Source: Bacteroidetes bacterium GWF2_35_48
GTDB lineage: Bacteria > Bacteroidota > Bacteroidia > Bacteroidales > GWF2-35-48
Reading direction: 5' to 3'
Assembly (NCBI GenBank): GCA_001769125.1
Contig: MEOG01000041.1
Span: 1-64,000, forward strand
DNA: 64,000 bases
Shown here one piece after another: positions 53,220 to 60,454 of the stretch. Both the position numbers and the translations under genes were made by a program. How positions within the stretch are numbered: the first letter of the stretch is position 1; each line of letters begins with the position of its first letter. The notes beneath the pieces are model-generated. The model made no database searches, was not told the origin of the DNA, and was given only the letters and a program-made list of their open reading frames with translations.

Positions 53220-53675
53220 ATGGAACATTTAAAAATTGAGTATTTTGGCAAACAAGAAATTATTTCTTTAAGAGATGAAATTCAGGAAGCTCTTAATAAA
53301 ATTAAATTAAAATATGGATTGACAGAACTAAATCTGCATACAATAAATTTTAATTCTTTTGAGTTTACATCTAAAATTTCAGGAAAAGCGAATAATTCAG
53401 AAGCAATAAATTTCAAGCAACAAGAGATAAAATTTTTCGCTCTAAAAAATGGCTTACCTACTGATTTTATAGGTAGCAGTTTCATTTTGGATGGTTCAAT
53501 TTATAAAATAACAAAATTAATTACATCACGTCCTAAATATCCAATAACTGCATATTCAGAAGAAACAGGAAAATCATTCAAATTTACAGCGCAAAGAATT
53601 AAAGAATTGCTTGATAAATACAGCGTAATAGATATATCGTATCAAGATGTTGATTCAAATATTTTACCTGAATAA
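53220..53675 (+). CDS. Small cytosolic protein of unknown function
   Basis: I start at MEHLKIEYFGKQ; upstream in frame overlaps the propeller gene. The 151-residue product has an N-terminal helix (ISLRDEIQEALNKIKLKYG) and a compact beta-rich end (DGSIYKITKLITSRPKYPITAYSEETGKSFKF). No signal, cysteine motif or family is recognised. Its stop codon is the first triplet of a structured repeat element, as in the gene at 7.4-8.9 kb. It interrupts the redox gene run and may be incidental cargo. Confidence 0.7.
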   Translation: MEHLKIEYFGKQEIISLRDEIQEALNKIKLKYGLTELNLHTINFNSFEFTSKISGKANNSEAINFKQQEIKFFALKNGLPTDFIGSSFILDGSIYKITKLITSRPKYPITAYSEETGKSFKFTAQRIKELLDKYSVIDISYQDVDSNILPE

Positions 53676-53868
53676 ATAGTGTTTGTCCATAATGTCCGAT
53701 AGCTGTGTTACTCTCGAATTGAAAACAGTCATTTACAAAAGTAAACCCGCCTCCTGCGTAGCGGGCAGGCTTCTTGGTTTTCAATTCTTCAAAAGCCCTG
53801 CCTACCGGCAAGGCAGGCTTGCTCTCGAACATTCTGACCAAAATACTGACTTTATGGACAGACAAAAC
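53673..53868 (+). repeat. Structured 3'-end repeat element, copy 4
   Basis: It begins with the stop codon in TAAATAGTGTTTGTCC, the same first bases as copy 3. The stem is GAATTGAAAAC/GTTTTCAATTC (53716-53726 with 53777-53787) and the apical hairpin is TTTAC-AAAA-GTAAA. Outer arms are TGTCCATAATGTC and GACTTTATGGACA. GC-rich palindromes are inserted in the loop (53746-53770) and right side (53798-53818). Confidence 0.85.
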
Positions 53869-53901
53869 AGTAACAAAATTATCTGAATTACTCAATAATT
53901 A

Positions 53902-56259
53902 ATGAAAAATTATACCCAGTTAATAAATGAATTTAAAAAAAAATCTGAAAATGATAAGGGATATATTATTCCTATTTTACAGGCAATTCAGAATGAATTT
54001 AATTATCTGCCAGACGAACTTCTTCATGAAATTACCGCGCAAACAACTATTACTTATTCTGAATTAATTGGTGTAGCATCTTTTTATTCACAGTTTCGGT
54101 TTACTCCATCAGGAAAACATTTAATAAAAGTGTGTGTAGGTACAGCCTGCCACGTGAAAGGAGCAATGCATGTTTATGATGCTTTTACGCGTCATTTGAA
54201 CTTGAATGAAACCGAAGACACTGATAAAGAAAAACTTTTCACATTAAAACAAGTTGCTTGCTTAGGATGCTGTACTCTTGCTCCTGCTGTGCAGATTGAC
54301 GATATTACGTATGGTCATGTCGGACAAAAAGACATTCCTGAAATTATCAATGATTTTTTAAATAAATCAATTACATCCGAAAAAAATATTCAGAAACACC
54401 ATTTAAAGAATATTTCTGATGCTGAAATTCGGATCGGACTTGGTTCCTGTTGTGTGGCGAGCGGTAGCGAAGAGGTAAACAAAGCTTTGGAAAAAGCAAT
54501 GGACACTGCCGGAATAAATGTAAAAGTCAAACAAGTCGGTTGCGTTGGAATGTGTCATAATGTGCCTCTTTTAGAAATTGAAAAATCAGGAAAAATTATT
54601 GCAAGTTACGCAAAAGTAAAGCCTGAAAATATTAAGCCGATATTATTAAAACATTTTGCTTCATCTAGCGTATTCAAGCGAATTGTAACCTCATTACAAA
54701 ATAAAGCTGAACAATTTTATTACCCGGATTTGCAATCAACTGCGCTGAAAAAATTTCTTGATTACAGAGAAAAACATGTGAATGATTTTCTTCAAAAGCA
54801 AGTCCATATAGCCACGGAACACAAAGGAATTCTGAACCCACTTGATATTGATGAATACATATCAAAGGAAGGATTTGCTGCTTTAAAAAATTGTGTTACC
54901 GAAACCAGCAGAGAGGAAATAATAACAACAATTATAAAAAGCGGGTTACGTGGAAGAGGTGGCGCAGGTTTTCCTACCGGAGAAAAATGGGCTTTGTTTT
55001 CAAAACAACAAGCAGATGAAAAATACATAATATGCAATGCAGACGAGGGTGATCCCGGTGCTTTTATGGATCGTATGCTTTTAGAATCTTTTCCTTACAG
55101 AATAATTGAAGGAATGATGATTGCGGCTTATGCAGGAGGAGCAACAAAAGGCATTTTATATGTCCGAGCTGAATATCAGCTTGCGGTATTAAGAATGAAG
55201 ACAGCAATTGCTGAAATGGTTAAAAAAGGAATGATTAATTCGCCTTTATTTAATTCACAATTTATTTTTAACCTCGAAATTTTTGAAGGAGCAGGAGCAT
55301 TTATCTGTGGTGAAGAAACCGCACTGATAGCTTCAATGGAAGGAAAACGCGGCATGCCACACATCCGACCTCCCTATCCCGTGCAACATGGCTTGAATGG
55401 TAAACCTACGCTTGTTAATAATGTTGAAACATTCGCATCTGTCCCCTGGATTATCAGAAACGGGAGTACCATTTATGCAAATATTGGAACAACATTTAGC
55501 AAAGGCACCAAAGTGTTTGCTCTTGCCGGAAAAATAGCGAGAGGTGGACTTATCGAAGTACCCATGGGAATTACGATTAAAGAAATTGTAGAAGATATCG
55601 GTGGTGGAATTTCCGGAGGCAAAGTTTTTAAAGCAGTGCAGATTGGTGGCCCTTCGGGAGGTTGTATTCCTGCATCTCTATCTGAAACGACCATTGATTA
55701 TCAATCCCTGACAGAAGCAGGAGCGATGATGGGGTCAGGCGGTCTTGTTGTTCTTGATGAATCGGATTGCGTGATAGATATTGCTAAATATTTTCTGAAT
55801 TTCACACAGGCACAATCCTGTGGTAAGTGCGTGTATTGCCGTGTTGGAACAAAATATATGCTTTCGCTGCTCAACAAACTTTCATCGGGAAAAGCAAAAA
55901 TGGAAGACTTACAAGAGCTTGAAAAAATTTCATTACAGGTTAAAAAAGGAAGCTTGTGCGGACTTGGGAAAAGCGCTCCTAATCCAGTCCTTACAACTTT
56001 AAAATATTTCAGGGATGAATATGAAGCTCATATTTCAGGTATTTGTCCTGCCAAAAAATGCAAAGATTTAATACAATATGAAATTAGTACAATATGCATC
56101 GGTTGTACAAAATGCGCACAAAATTGTCCTGCCGAAGCTATAGACTTTGCTCCATACGAAAAGCATTTCATTAAACAGGAGTTATGTATTAAATGTGATA
56201 TATGTCTTCAAGTATGCCCGACTGGCGCTGTTTCAAAACAAAACATAAAGCATGATTGA
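53902..56259 (+). CDS. NuoE-NuoF fusion diaphorase with C-terminal 2[4Fe-4S] ferredoxin
   Basis: A 785-residue cytosolic NADH-oxidising subunit. Residues 1-155 form a NuoE domain with [2Fe-2S] ligands C78, C83, C120 and C124. Residues 170-250 form a second thioredoxin-like [2Fe-2S] domain (C183/C184, C214, C218), as at the N-terminus of HydB. Residues 280-700 form NuoF, with FMN/NADH loops GLRGRGGAGFPTG and ICNADEGDPGAFMDR, GEETALIASMEG, and C640, C643, C646, C686 for [4Fe-4S]. Two ferredoxin clusters follow (C732-C742, C762-C772). Fused E and F is unusual. Its stop overlaps the next gene's start by 8 bases. Confidence 0.92.
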   Translation: MKNYTQLINEFKKKSENDKGYIIPILQAIQNEFNYLPDELLHEITAQTTITYSELIGVASFYSQFRFTPSGKHLIKVCVGTACHVKGAMHVYDAFTRHLNLNETEDTDKEKLFTLKQVACLGCCTLAPAVQIDDITYGHVGQKDIPEIINDFLNKSITSEKNIQKHHLKNISDAEIRIGLGSCCVASGSEEVNKALEKAMDTAGINVKVKQVGCVGMCHNVPLLEIEKSGKIIASYAKVKPENIKPILLKHFASSSVFKRIVTSLQNKAEQFYYPDLQSTALKKFLDYREKHVNDFLQKQVHIATEHKGILNPLDIDEYISKEGFAALKNCVTETSREEIITTIIKSGLRGRGGAGFPTGEKWALFSKQQADEKYIICNADEGDPGAFMDRMLLESFPYRIIEGMMIAAYAGGATKGILYVRAEYQLAVLRMKTAIAEMVKKGMINSPLFNSQFIFNLEIFEGAGAFICGEETALIASMEGKRGMPHIRPPYPVQHGLNGKPTLVNNVETFASVPWIIRNGSTIYANIGTTFSKGTKVFALAGKIARGGLIEVPMGITIKEIVEDIGGGISGGKVFKAVQIGGPSGGCIPASLSETTIDYQSLTEAGAMMGSGGLVVLDESDCVIDIAKYFLNFTQAQSCGKCVYCRVGTKYMLSLLNKLSSGKAKMEDLQELEKISLQVKKGSLCGLGKSAPNPVLTTLKYFRDEYEAHISGICPAKKCKDLIQYEISTICIGCTKCAQNCPAEAIDFAPYEKHFIKQELCIKCDICLQVCPTGAVSKQNIKHD

Positions 56260-57304
56260 ATTAACTATAAACAACAAGCAAGTAAGAGTTGAGGAAAACA
56301 CAACGATTCTAAATGCTGCAGAAATACTTGGAATTAAAATACCCACTTTGTGTTTTATGAAATGCTTTTCTGCGTCTTCTTCATGTATGGTATGTGTTGT
56401 TTTTGAAAAAAATTCAGGTAAAATAGTTCCTGCCTGTTCTGCTTTGTGTATAGAAGGAATGAATATTGAAACGGAGAACGATGAATTGCATTTATTAAGG
56501 AAAAATGCAGTACAATTATTATTAAGCGAACATAACGGTGACTGCATTGCGCCATGTCAGAATGCCTGCCCTGCACACATTAATATTCCATTAATGAACA
56601 GGCTGATTTCTGATGAACAATTTTCAACAGCTAAATCATTTCTTTCAGAAATTAAAAATGATGTATGCTCAACATGCAATTTACAATGCGAAAAAGTTTG
56701 CCGAAGAAAAAACATTGATGAACCTGTTGCCATTAAAAAATTAATAGAATTTTTAAGGAATACGAACGAAAAAAGCACTTCTGAAAATGCAGTTTTAAAT
56801 AGCGTAAAAAGTAATCTCAAATTTAATTCAAGCTATGGAAGGATGCGAGAGAATGAAAAATCTGAATATCTTAAAGAAGCTGAAAACAAATATGCACGAA
56901 TGTTCCCGGCAGACACAACAAATGGCTATTCTAAAGAAGAAGCCGTGCAAGAAGCATTACGTTGCATGCACTGTGATTGCAGAAAAAATGACGCATGTGA
57001 TTTAAGAATTATGGCTGACCAATTTCAGGCAAAACAACGCACTTTTGTTATAGAGAACAGACAAAATATTACTAAAATTTTTCATGCGCCTTTATTAGTT
57101 TTAGAACCTCAGAAATGCATAAAATGCGGAGTTTGTATTCAAATTACAAATAGTAGTAAAGATTTTTCATTTTCATTTCGGGAGAAAAGTTTTCAGGTTC
57201 AGATTGAGCTTTTTCATAAAGAAGAAATTTCTGACTCACTAATTTCTCTTGCCAAAAAATGCATTGAGCATTGTCCAACAGGAGCAATATCGGCAATCAA
57301 ATAA
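56252..57304 (+). CDS. Multi-cluster iron-sulfur relay lacking flavin domain
   Basis: A 350-residue protein. Residues 1-75 are a plant-type [2Fe-2S] domain (C34, C45, C48, C62). Residues 90-170 have the GltD-type N-terminal clusters DCIAPCQNACPAHINIP and CSTCNLQCEKVCRRKNIDEPVAI (C98, C102, C106; C139, C142, C146, C150). Residues 195-265 (FNSSYGRM, ALRCMHCDCRK, CDLR) match the tail of the same oxidoreductases, and C289, C292, C295, C337 and C341 form a last ferredoxin-like group. The FAD/NAD(P) Rossmann domains that normally lie between are missing; no GxGxxG is present. There is no hydrogenase H-cluster. It probably relays electrons from the diaphorase. Confidence 0.85.
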   Translation: MIELTINNKQVRVEENTTILNAAEILGIKIPTLCFMKCFSASSSCMVCVVFEKNSGKIVPACSALCIEGMNIETENDELHLLRKNAVQLLLSEHNGDCIAPCQNACPAHINIPLMNRLISDEQFSTAKSFLSEIKNDVCSTCNLQCEKVCRRKNIDEPVAIKKLIEFLRNTNEKSTSENAVLNSVKSNLKFNSSYGRMRENEKSEYLKEAENKYARMFPADTTNGYSKEEAVQEALRCMHCDCRKNDACDLRIMADQFQAKQRTFVIENRQNITKIFHAPLLVLEPQKCIKCGVCIQITNSSKDFSFSFREKSFQVQIELFHKEEISDSLISLAKKCIEHCPTGAISAIK

Positions 57305-57387
57305 TGTATTTTAAATAAAACATTTTATATAATTATTTGCTATGTTTATAAAACATAAAATATTAAAAAATGTATTTTTATTCACTA

Positions 57388-57614
57388 TTGTCCGATAAAT
57401 AAACAGGGCACTCCTATGGAGCTTTAGTTTTGGGGATTTTTCATTGTTATAAACAGGTCACTCCTATGGAGTTCCTTAATTATAAGTCCCAGAGGGACGA
57501 ACTGTTTATGGAAAAATTAATTTATTAATAAAAAGAAGCTCCATAGGAGCGCCCTGTCATCAAAATGAGTTATAGTGACATGTTTAACGTGAATGATAAA
57601 TTTTTATCGGACAA
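57388..57614. repeat. MITE-like element with 12-bp terminal inverted repeats
   Basis: TTGTCCGATAAA at 57388-57399 and its exact complement at 57603-57614 bound 227 bases. Inside, CTCCTATGGAG occurs twice (near 57411 and 57470) and CTCCATAGGAG once near 57542, plus CCCAGAGGGACG. GGGC-CTCCTATGGAGCT on the left matches AGCTCCATAGGAG-GCCC on the right, forming a second inverted pair. No transposase is present. The rest of 57305-57801 has only an unremarkable AT-rich leader. Confidence 0.75.
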
Positions 57615-57801
57615 CAATGATTTTTATTATAACAAAATATAACATTACGATGTAAGTTTGTATTTTACACTAACTGATGTTACTTAAATCAAGAAAATAA
57701 AAGTCAGAAGTCCGAAGATGGTGTAAACCTGCTTTCTACTTGTGACTTGTGACTAGAAAAATAAAAAATATTAAGTGAAAATAAGACACTAGAACATTAT
57801 A

Positions 57802-57809
57802 TAAATTTG
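57802..57809 (+). promoter_or_regulatory. -7 box (TAAATTTG) at the start of propeller gene 4
   Basis: TAAATTTG fits TAnnTTTG. Its last three bases are the only standard start codon in the frame, TTG, so either transcription starts elsewhere or translation uses a rarer codon downstream. Confidence 0.4.
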
Positions 57810-58916
57810 TTACAGATAATTAAAATATTATTCATTCTATTAGCTCTAAATCTGAAAGCGCAGCAAAATAATTCCTGCTGGTCAAACTTTAGAGGTGATA
57901 GCAAATTAACAGGTGTTGCATCTGTTGTAATTCCAGAAAAATTCTCTTTGCTTTGGTCATACAAAACCGGATCAGATATAAAATCATCGCCTGTTATTTG
58001 TGATAACACAATATTTGTTGGTTCTACAGATGGAAATATTTATGCTTTATCAACCGCAGGAAAATTACTGTGGAAATATCATACAGTTGCCGGAGTTGAA
58101 GCGCCGCCTTTATACAGCAATGGGATTGTGGTGGCAGGTGCAATGGACGGAATGGTTTATGCAATAAATGGGAAAACGGGAAAACTTATCTGGAAATATA
58201 AAACAGATGGACAAGTGAGTGGATCTGCTAATCTTGTAACAATAAAAAATAAAAAATATGTGCTCATCCCAAGCTATGATTATGCGCTGCATTGTTTAAA
58301 TATTACAGATGGAAAACTCGTCTGGAAATGTGAAACAGACAATTATCTGAACGGCGCACCTGCAACAGATAATAAACGTGCAGTAATTGGTGGCTGTGAT
58401 GCGAAAATACATATTATTAATGTTGAAAATGGAAAGGAAACTGGTTTTGTTGAAGTAGAAACGTATGTTGCTTCTTCGTCTGTTTTAAATGGAGATAAAG
58501 CATATATGGGAGATTATTATGGCAATTTTTTATGCGTGAATTTGGTGAAAAAGAAAATTGTTTGGAAATATTCTAACCCACAAACCTCTCCATTTATTGC
58601 ATCTCCGGCATTTTCGAAAGATAAGATTGTAATTGGCTCTCACGATAAAAAAGTATATTGTTTTGATGCACTTTCCGGTAAAATTTTGTGGACAACTCTC
58701 ACGCAAGGTAAAATAGAAAGTTCTCCTGTTATCTCAAATAATAAAGTAATTATCTGCTCAAAAGACGGCTGGATACGGGTTCTTTCATTACTGAACGGAA
58801 AAGAGTTGTACAAATATGAACTGGGAATACCCATTACAAGCTCGCCTGCAGTAACAGACAAACTAATAATTGTTGGGGCTGCTGATGGAAAAATATATGG
58901 ATTGGGTAAAAAATAA
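57807..58916 (+). CDS. Exported PQQ-like beta-propeller protein 4
   Basis: A 369-residue exported protein with signal-like residues LLQIIKILFILLALNLKAQ. The mature start is CWSNFRGDSKLTGVASV, the F-R-G motif of the other propellers in this locus. Blades are regular (ALSTAGKLLWKYHT, AINGKTGKLIWKYKT, CLNITDGKLVWKCET, CFDALSGKILWTTLT, VLSLLNGKELYKYEL). The only standard start codon in frame is TTG, inside a probable -7 box, so the exact start is uncertain. It closes the redox locus. Confidence 0.82.
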   Translation: MLQIIKILFILLALNLKAQQNNSCWSNFRGDSKLTGVASVVIPEKFSLLWSYKTGSDIKSSPVICDNTIFVGSTDGNIYALSTAGKLLWKYHTVAGVEAPPLYSNGIVVAGAMDGMVYAINGKTGKLIWKYKTDGQVSGSANLVTIKNKKYVLIPSYDYALHCLNITDGKLVWKCETDNYLNGAPATDNKRAVIGGCDAKIHIINVENGKETGFVEVETYVASSSVLNGDKAYMGDYYGNFLCVNLVKKKIVWKYSNPQTSPFIASPAFSKDKIVIGSHDKKVYCFDALSGKILWTTLTQGKIESSPVISNNKVIICSKDGWIRVLSLLNGKELYKYELGIPITSSPAVTDKLIIVGAADGKIYGLGKK

Positions 58917-58922
58917 AATTGC

Positions 58923-58990
58923 AAAAAAATCCTTTCTAAAGGAAAAATTTGTTTTAAATGTAAAAAAATCCTTTGTAAAGGAAAATTTTA
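58923..58990. repeat. Paired TCCTTT-nT-AAAGGA palindromes
   Basis: TCCTTT-CT-AAAGGA (58930-58943) and TCCTTT-GT-AAAGGA (58969-58982) are near-identical, with the same A-rich left flank, 39 bases apart. They follow the propeller stop and precede the DUF4143 ATPase promoter, so they could be terminators or operators. Confidence 0.65.
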
Positions 58991-59022
58991 CATGAAAATT
59001 TATTTTGTATAATAATATTTTG

Positions 59023-59030
59023 TATTTTTG
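59023..59030 (+). promoter_or_regulatory. -7 box (TATTTTTG) of the DUF4143 ATPase gene
   Basis: TATTTTTG fits TAnnTTTG, 18 bases before the ATG. Confidence 0.5.
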
Positions 59031-59048
59031 TAAAAAAAATACGATGTA

Positions 59049-60302
59049 ATGGAAAATCTCAACATACTGGAACAGTATAATTACTGGAATAAAAAACCAA
59101 TAGATGGTGGTTTTTCCAGAGTACTTTACCTTAATCGTCTGATGAAATATACAGGCAATCGTCTGATAAAAGTTTTGATAGGTCAGCGTCGTTCAGGTAA
59201 AAGTTATGTGCTTCGGCAACTGATAACAAAGCTGATTTCTCAGAAAGTTAATCCCCGTAATATCTTTTATCTTAACAAAGAAAGTGTTGATTTCGATTAT
59301 ATAGAAAACTACAAGCAGTTAAAAAAGCTGATAGATTTGTATTTGTTAAAAATAAAACCTCGGGGTAAAGTCTATATACTACTGGATGAAATTCAGGAAG
59401 TATCCGGTTGGGAAAAACTTGTCAATTCATTATCGCAGGATCACACTAAGAATTTTGAAGTTTTTATAACAGGATCAAATTCTAAGATGTTATCAGGAGA
59501 ACTGGCTACCCTTTTAAGTGGACGGTATGTTGCTTTTGAAATATTTCCTTTTTCTTATTCAGAATTTGTCGGCTACAAAAATCTGCCTAAAGAAAAGAAG
59601 ACCTATCTTGAATATCTTAATACTGGTGGATTGCCCGAATTGATGAATCTGGAGCATGAAGAAGCAAGATTGCATTATGTGAATTCTCTTGTCAGCACTA
59701 TTCTATATAAAGATGTAGTAACTCGTTATTCAGTAAAAGATGCTTATTTACTCGAACGTTTGTTTAAGTATGCTGCAGCAAATGTGGGGTTTCTGGTTTC
59801 ACTAAATAATATAGTAAATTTTCTAAAAACTCAGAAAATAAATGTGAAATATGAAACTGTAGCAAATTATCTCGGTTATCTGGAGGATGCCTGTTTGCTT
59901 CACAGGGCTGAGCGTATGGAGATAAAAACAAAAGAATTATTGGCCGGTAACAGAAAGTACTATTTAAACGATATGGCTTACAAAAACTATCTAATTTCTT
60001 CATTTGATAAAGGGTTCGGGCAATTGCTTGAGAATTCAATTTATCTTCATTACAGGGCAACCGGATATAATGTGAATGTGGGAATGCTTCGAAATGCAGA
60101 AATAGATTTTTGTGTTCATAAATCTAATGATTTTAAATATGTTCAGGTGTCGTATCTTCTGTCTGATCATAAAGTGATAGAGCGTGAATTTGGAAATTTC
60201 AGGCAGATTAAAGATAATTATGAGAAAACAGTTGTAACGATGGATGATTTGAGTTTAGGAAACAAGGAAGGAATTAAGCATTTACTGGCATGGGAACTTT
60301 AG
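59049..60302 (+). CDS. AAA-family ATPase with C-terminal DUF4143 domain
   Basis: A 417-residue cytosolic ATPase. Walker A is GQRRSGKS (G45-S52), Walker B ILLDEIQEVSGWEKLVN, sensor FITGSNSKMLSGELATLLSGR and the FEIFPFSYSEF motif typical of DUF4143 proteins. The C-terminal part (ENSIYLHYRATGYNVNVG and IDFCVHKSNDFKYVQVSY) is the DUF4143 restriction-endonuclease-like domain with a D-x(n)-Q motif. These proteins are widespread and variable between strains, and their function is not settled. Possibly mobile or addiction-like cargo. Confidence 0.9.
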   Translation: MENLNILEQYNYWNKKPIDGGFSRVLYLNRLMKYTGNRLIKVLIGQRRSGKSYVLRQLITKLISQKVNPRNIFYLNKESVDFDYIENYKQLKKLIDLYLLKIKPRGKVYILLDEIQEVSGWEKLVNSLSQDHTKNFEVFITGSNSKMLSGELATLLSGRYVAFEIFPFSYSEFVGYKNLPKEKKTYLEYLNTGGLPELMNLEHEEARLHYVNSLVSTILYKDVVTRYSVKDAYLLERLFKYAAANVGFLVSLNNIVNFLKTQKINVKYETVANYLGYLEDACLLHRAERMEIKTKELLAGNRKYYLNDMAYKNYLISSFDKGFGQLLENSIYLHYRATGYNVNVGMLRNAEIDFCVHKSNDFKYVQVSYLLSDHKVIEREFGNFRQIKDNYEKTVVTMDDLSLGNKEGIKHLLAWEL

Positions 60303-60321
60303 GATAGTGGATAACAATAGA

Positions 60322-60414
60322 GAGAATTACGAATTACGAAACCGTAATTGTAGAATCGCTCCACGGAGCGATTTATAATTACAGTTTAATTGGATTAAAG
60401 ATTAAGAAGTAGGA
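60322..60414. repeat. GAATTAC heptamers and second ATCGCTCC-palindrome
   Basis: GAATTAC occurs twice (60324-60340). ATCGCTCCACGGAGCGAT at 60355-60372 shares the core of the site at 49873 but has complementary flanks GTAATTGTAGA and TTATAATTAC. GTAGGAGTAGGAGTAG ends near 60424. Confidence 0.8.
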
Positions 60415-60454
60415 GTAGGAGTAGAATTTATGTCAAAGGGAAAAATATAAATTA

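Noticed and set aside
5500-53868. Integron attC sites
   Set aside because: The structured elements are palindromic, but I could not find the RYYYAAC and GTTRRRY core pair, and no integrase is present.
53902-57304. Electron-bifurcating [FeFe] hydrogenase
   Set aside because: The NuoE/F-like and Fe-S relay parts fit, but the H-cluster motifs and domain are absent from both proteins.
45596-58916. True PQQ dehydrogenases
   Set aside because: Only the propeller repeats are visible. The adjacent-cysteine pair and calcium-aspartate site were not found, so a PQQ cofactor is not claimed.
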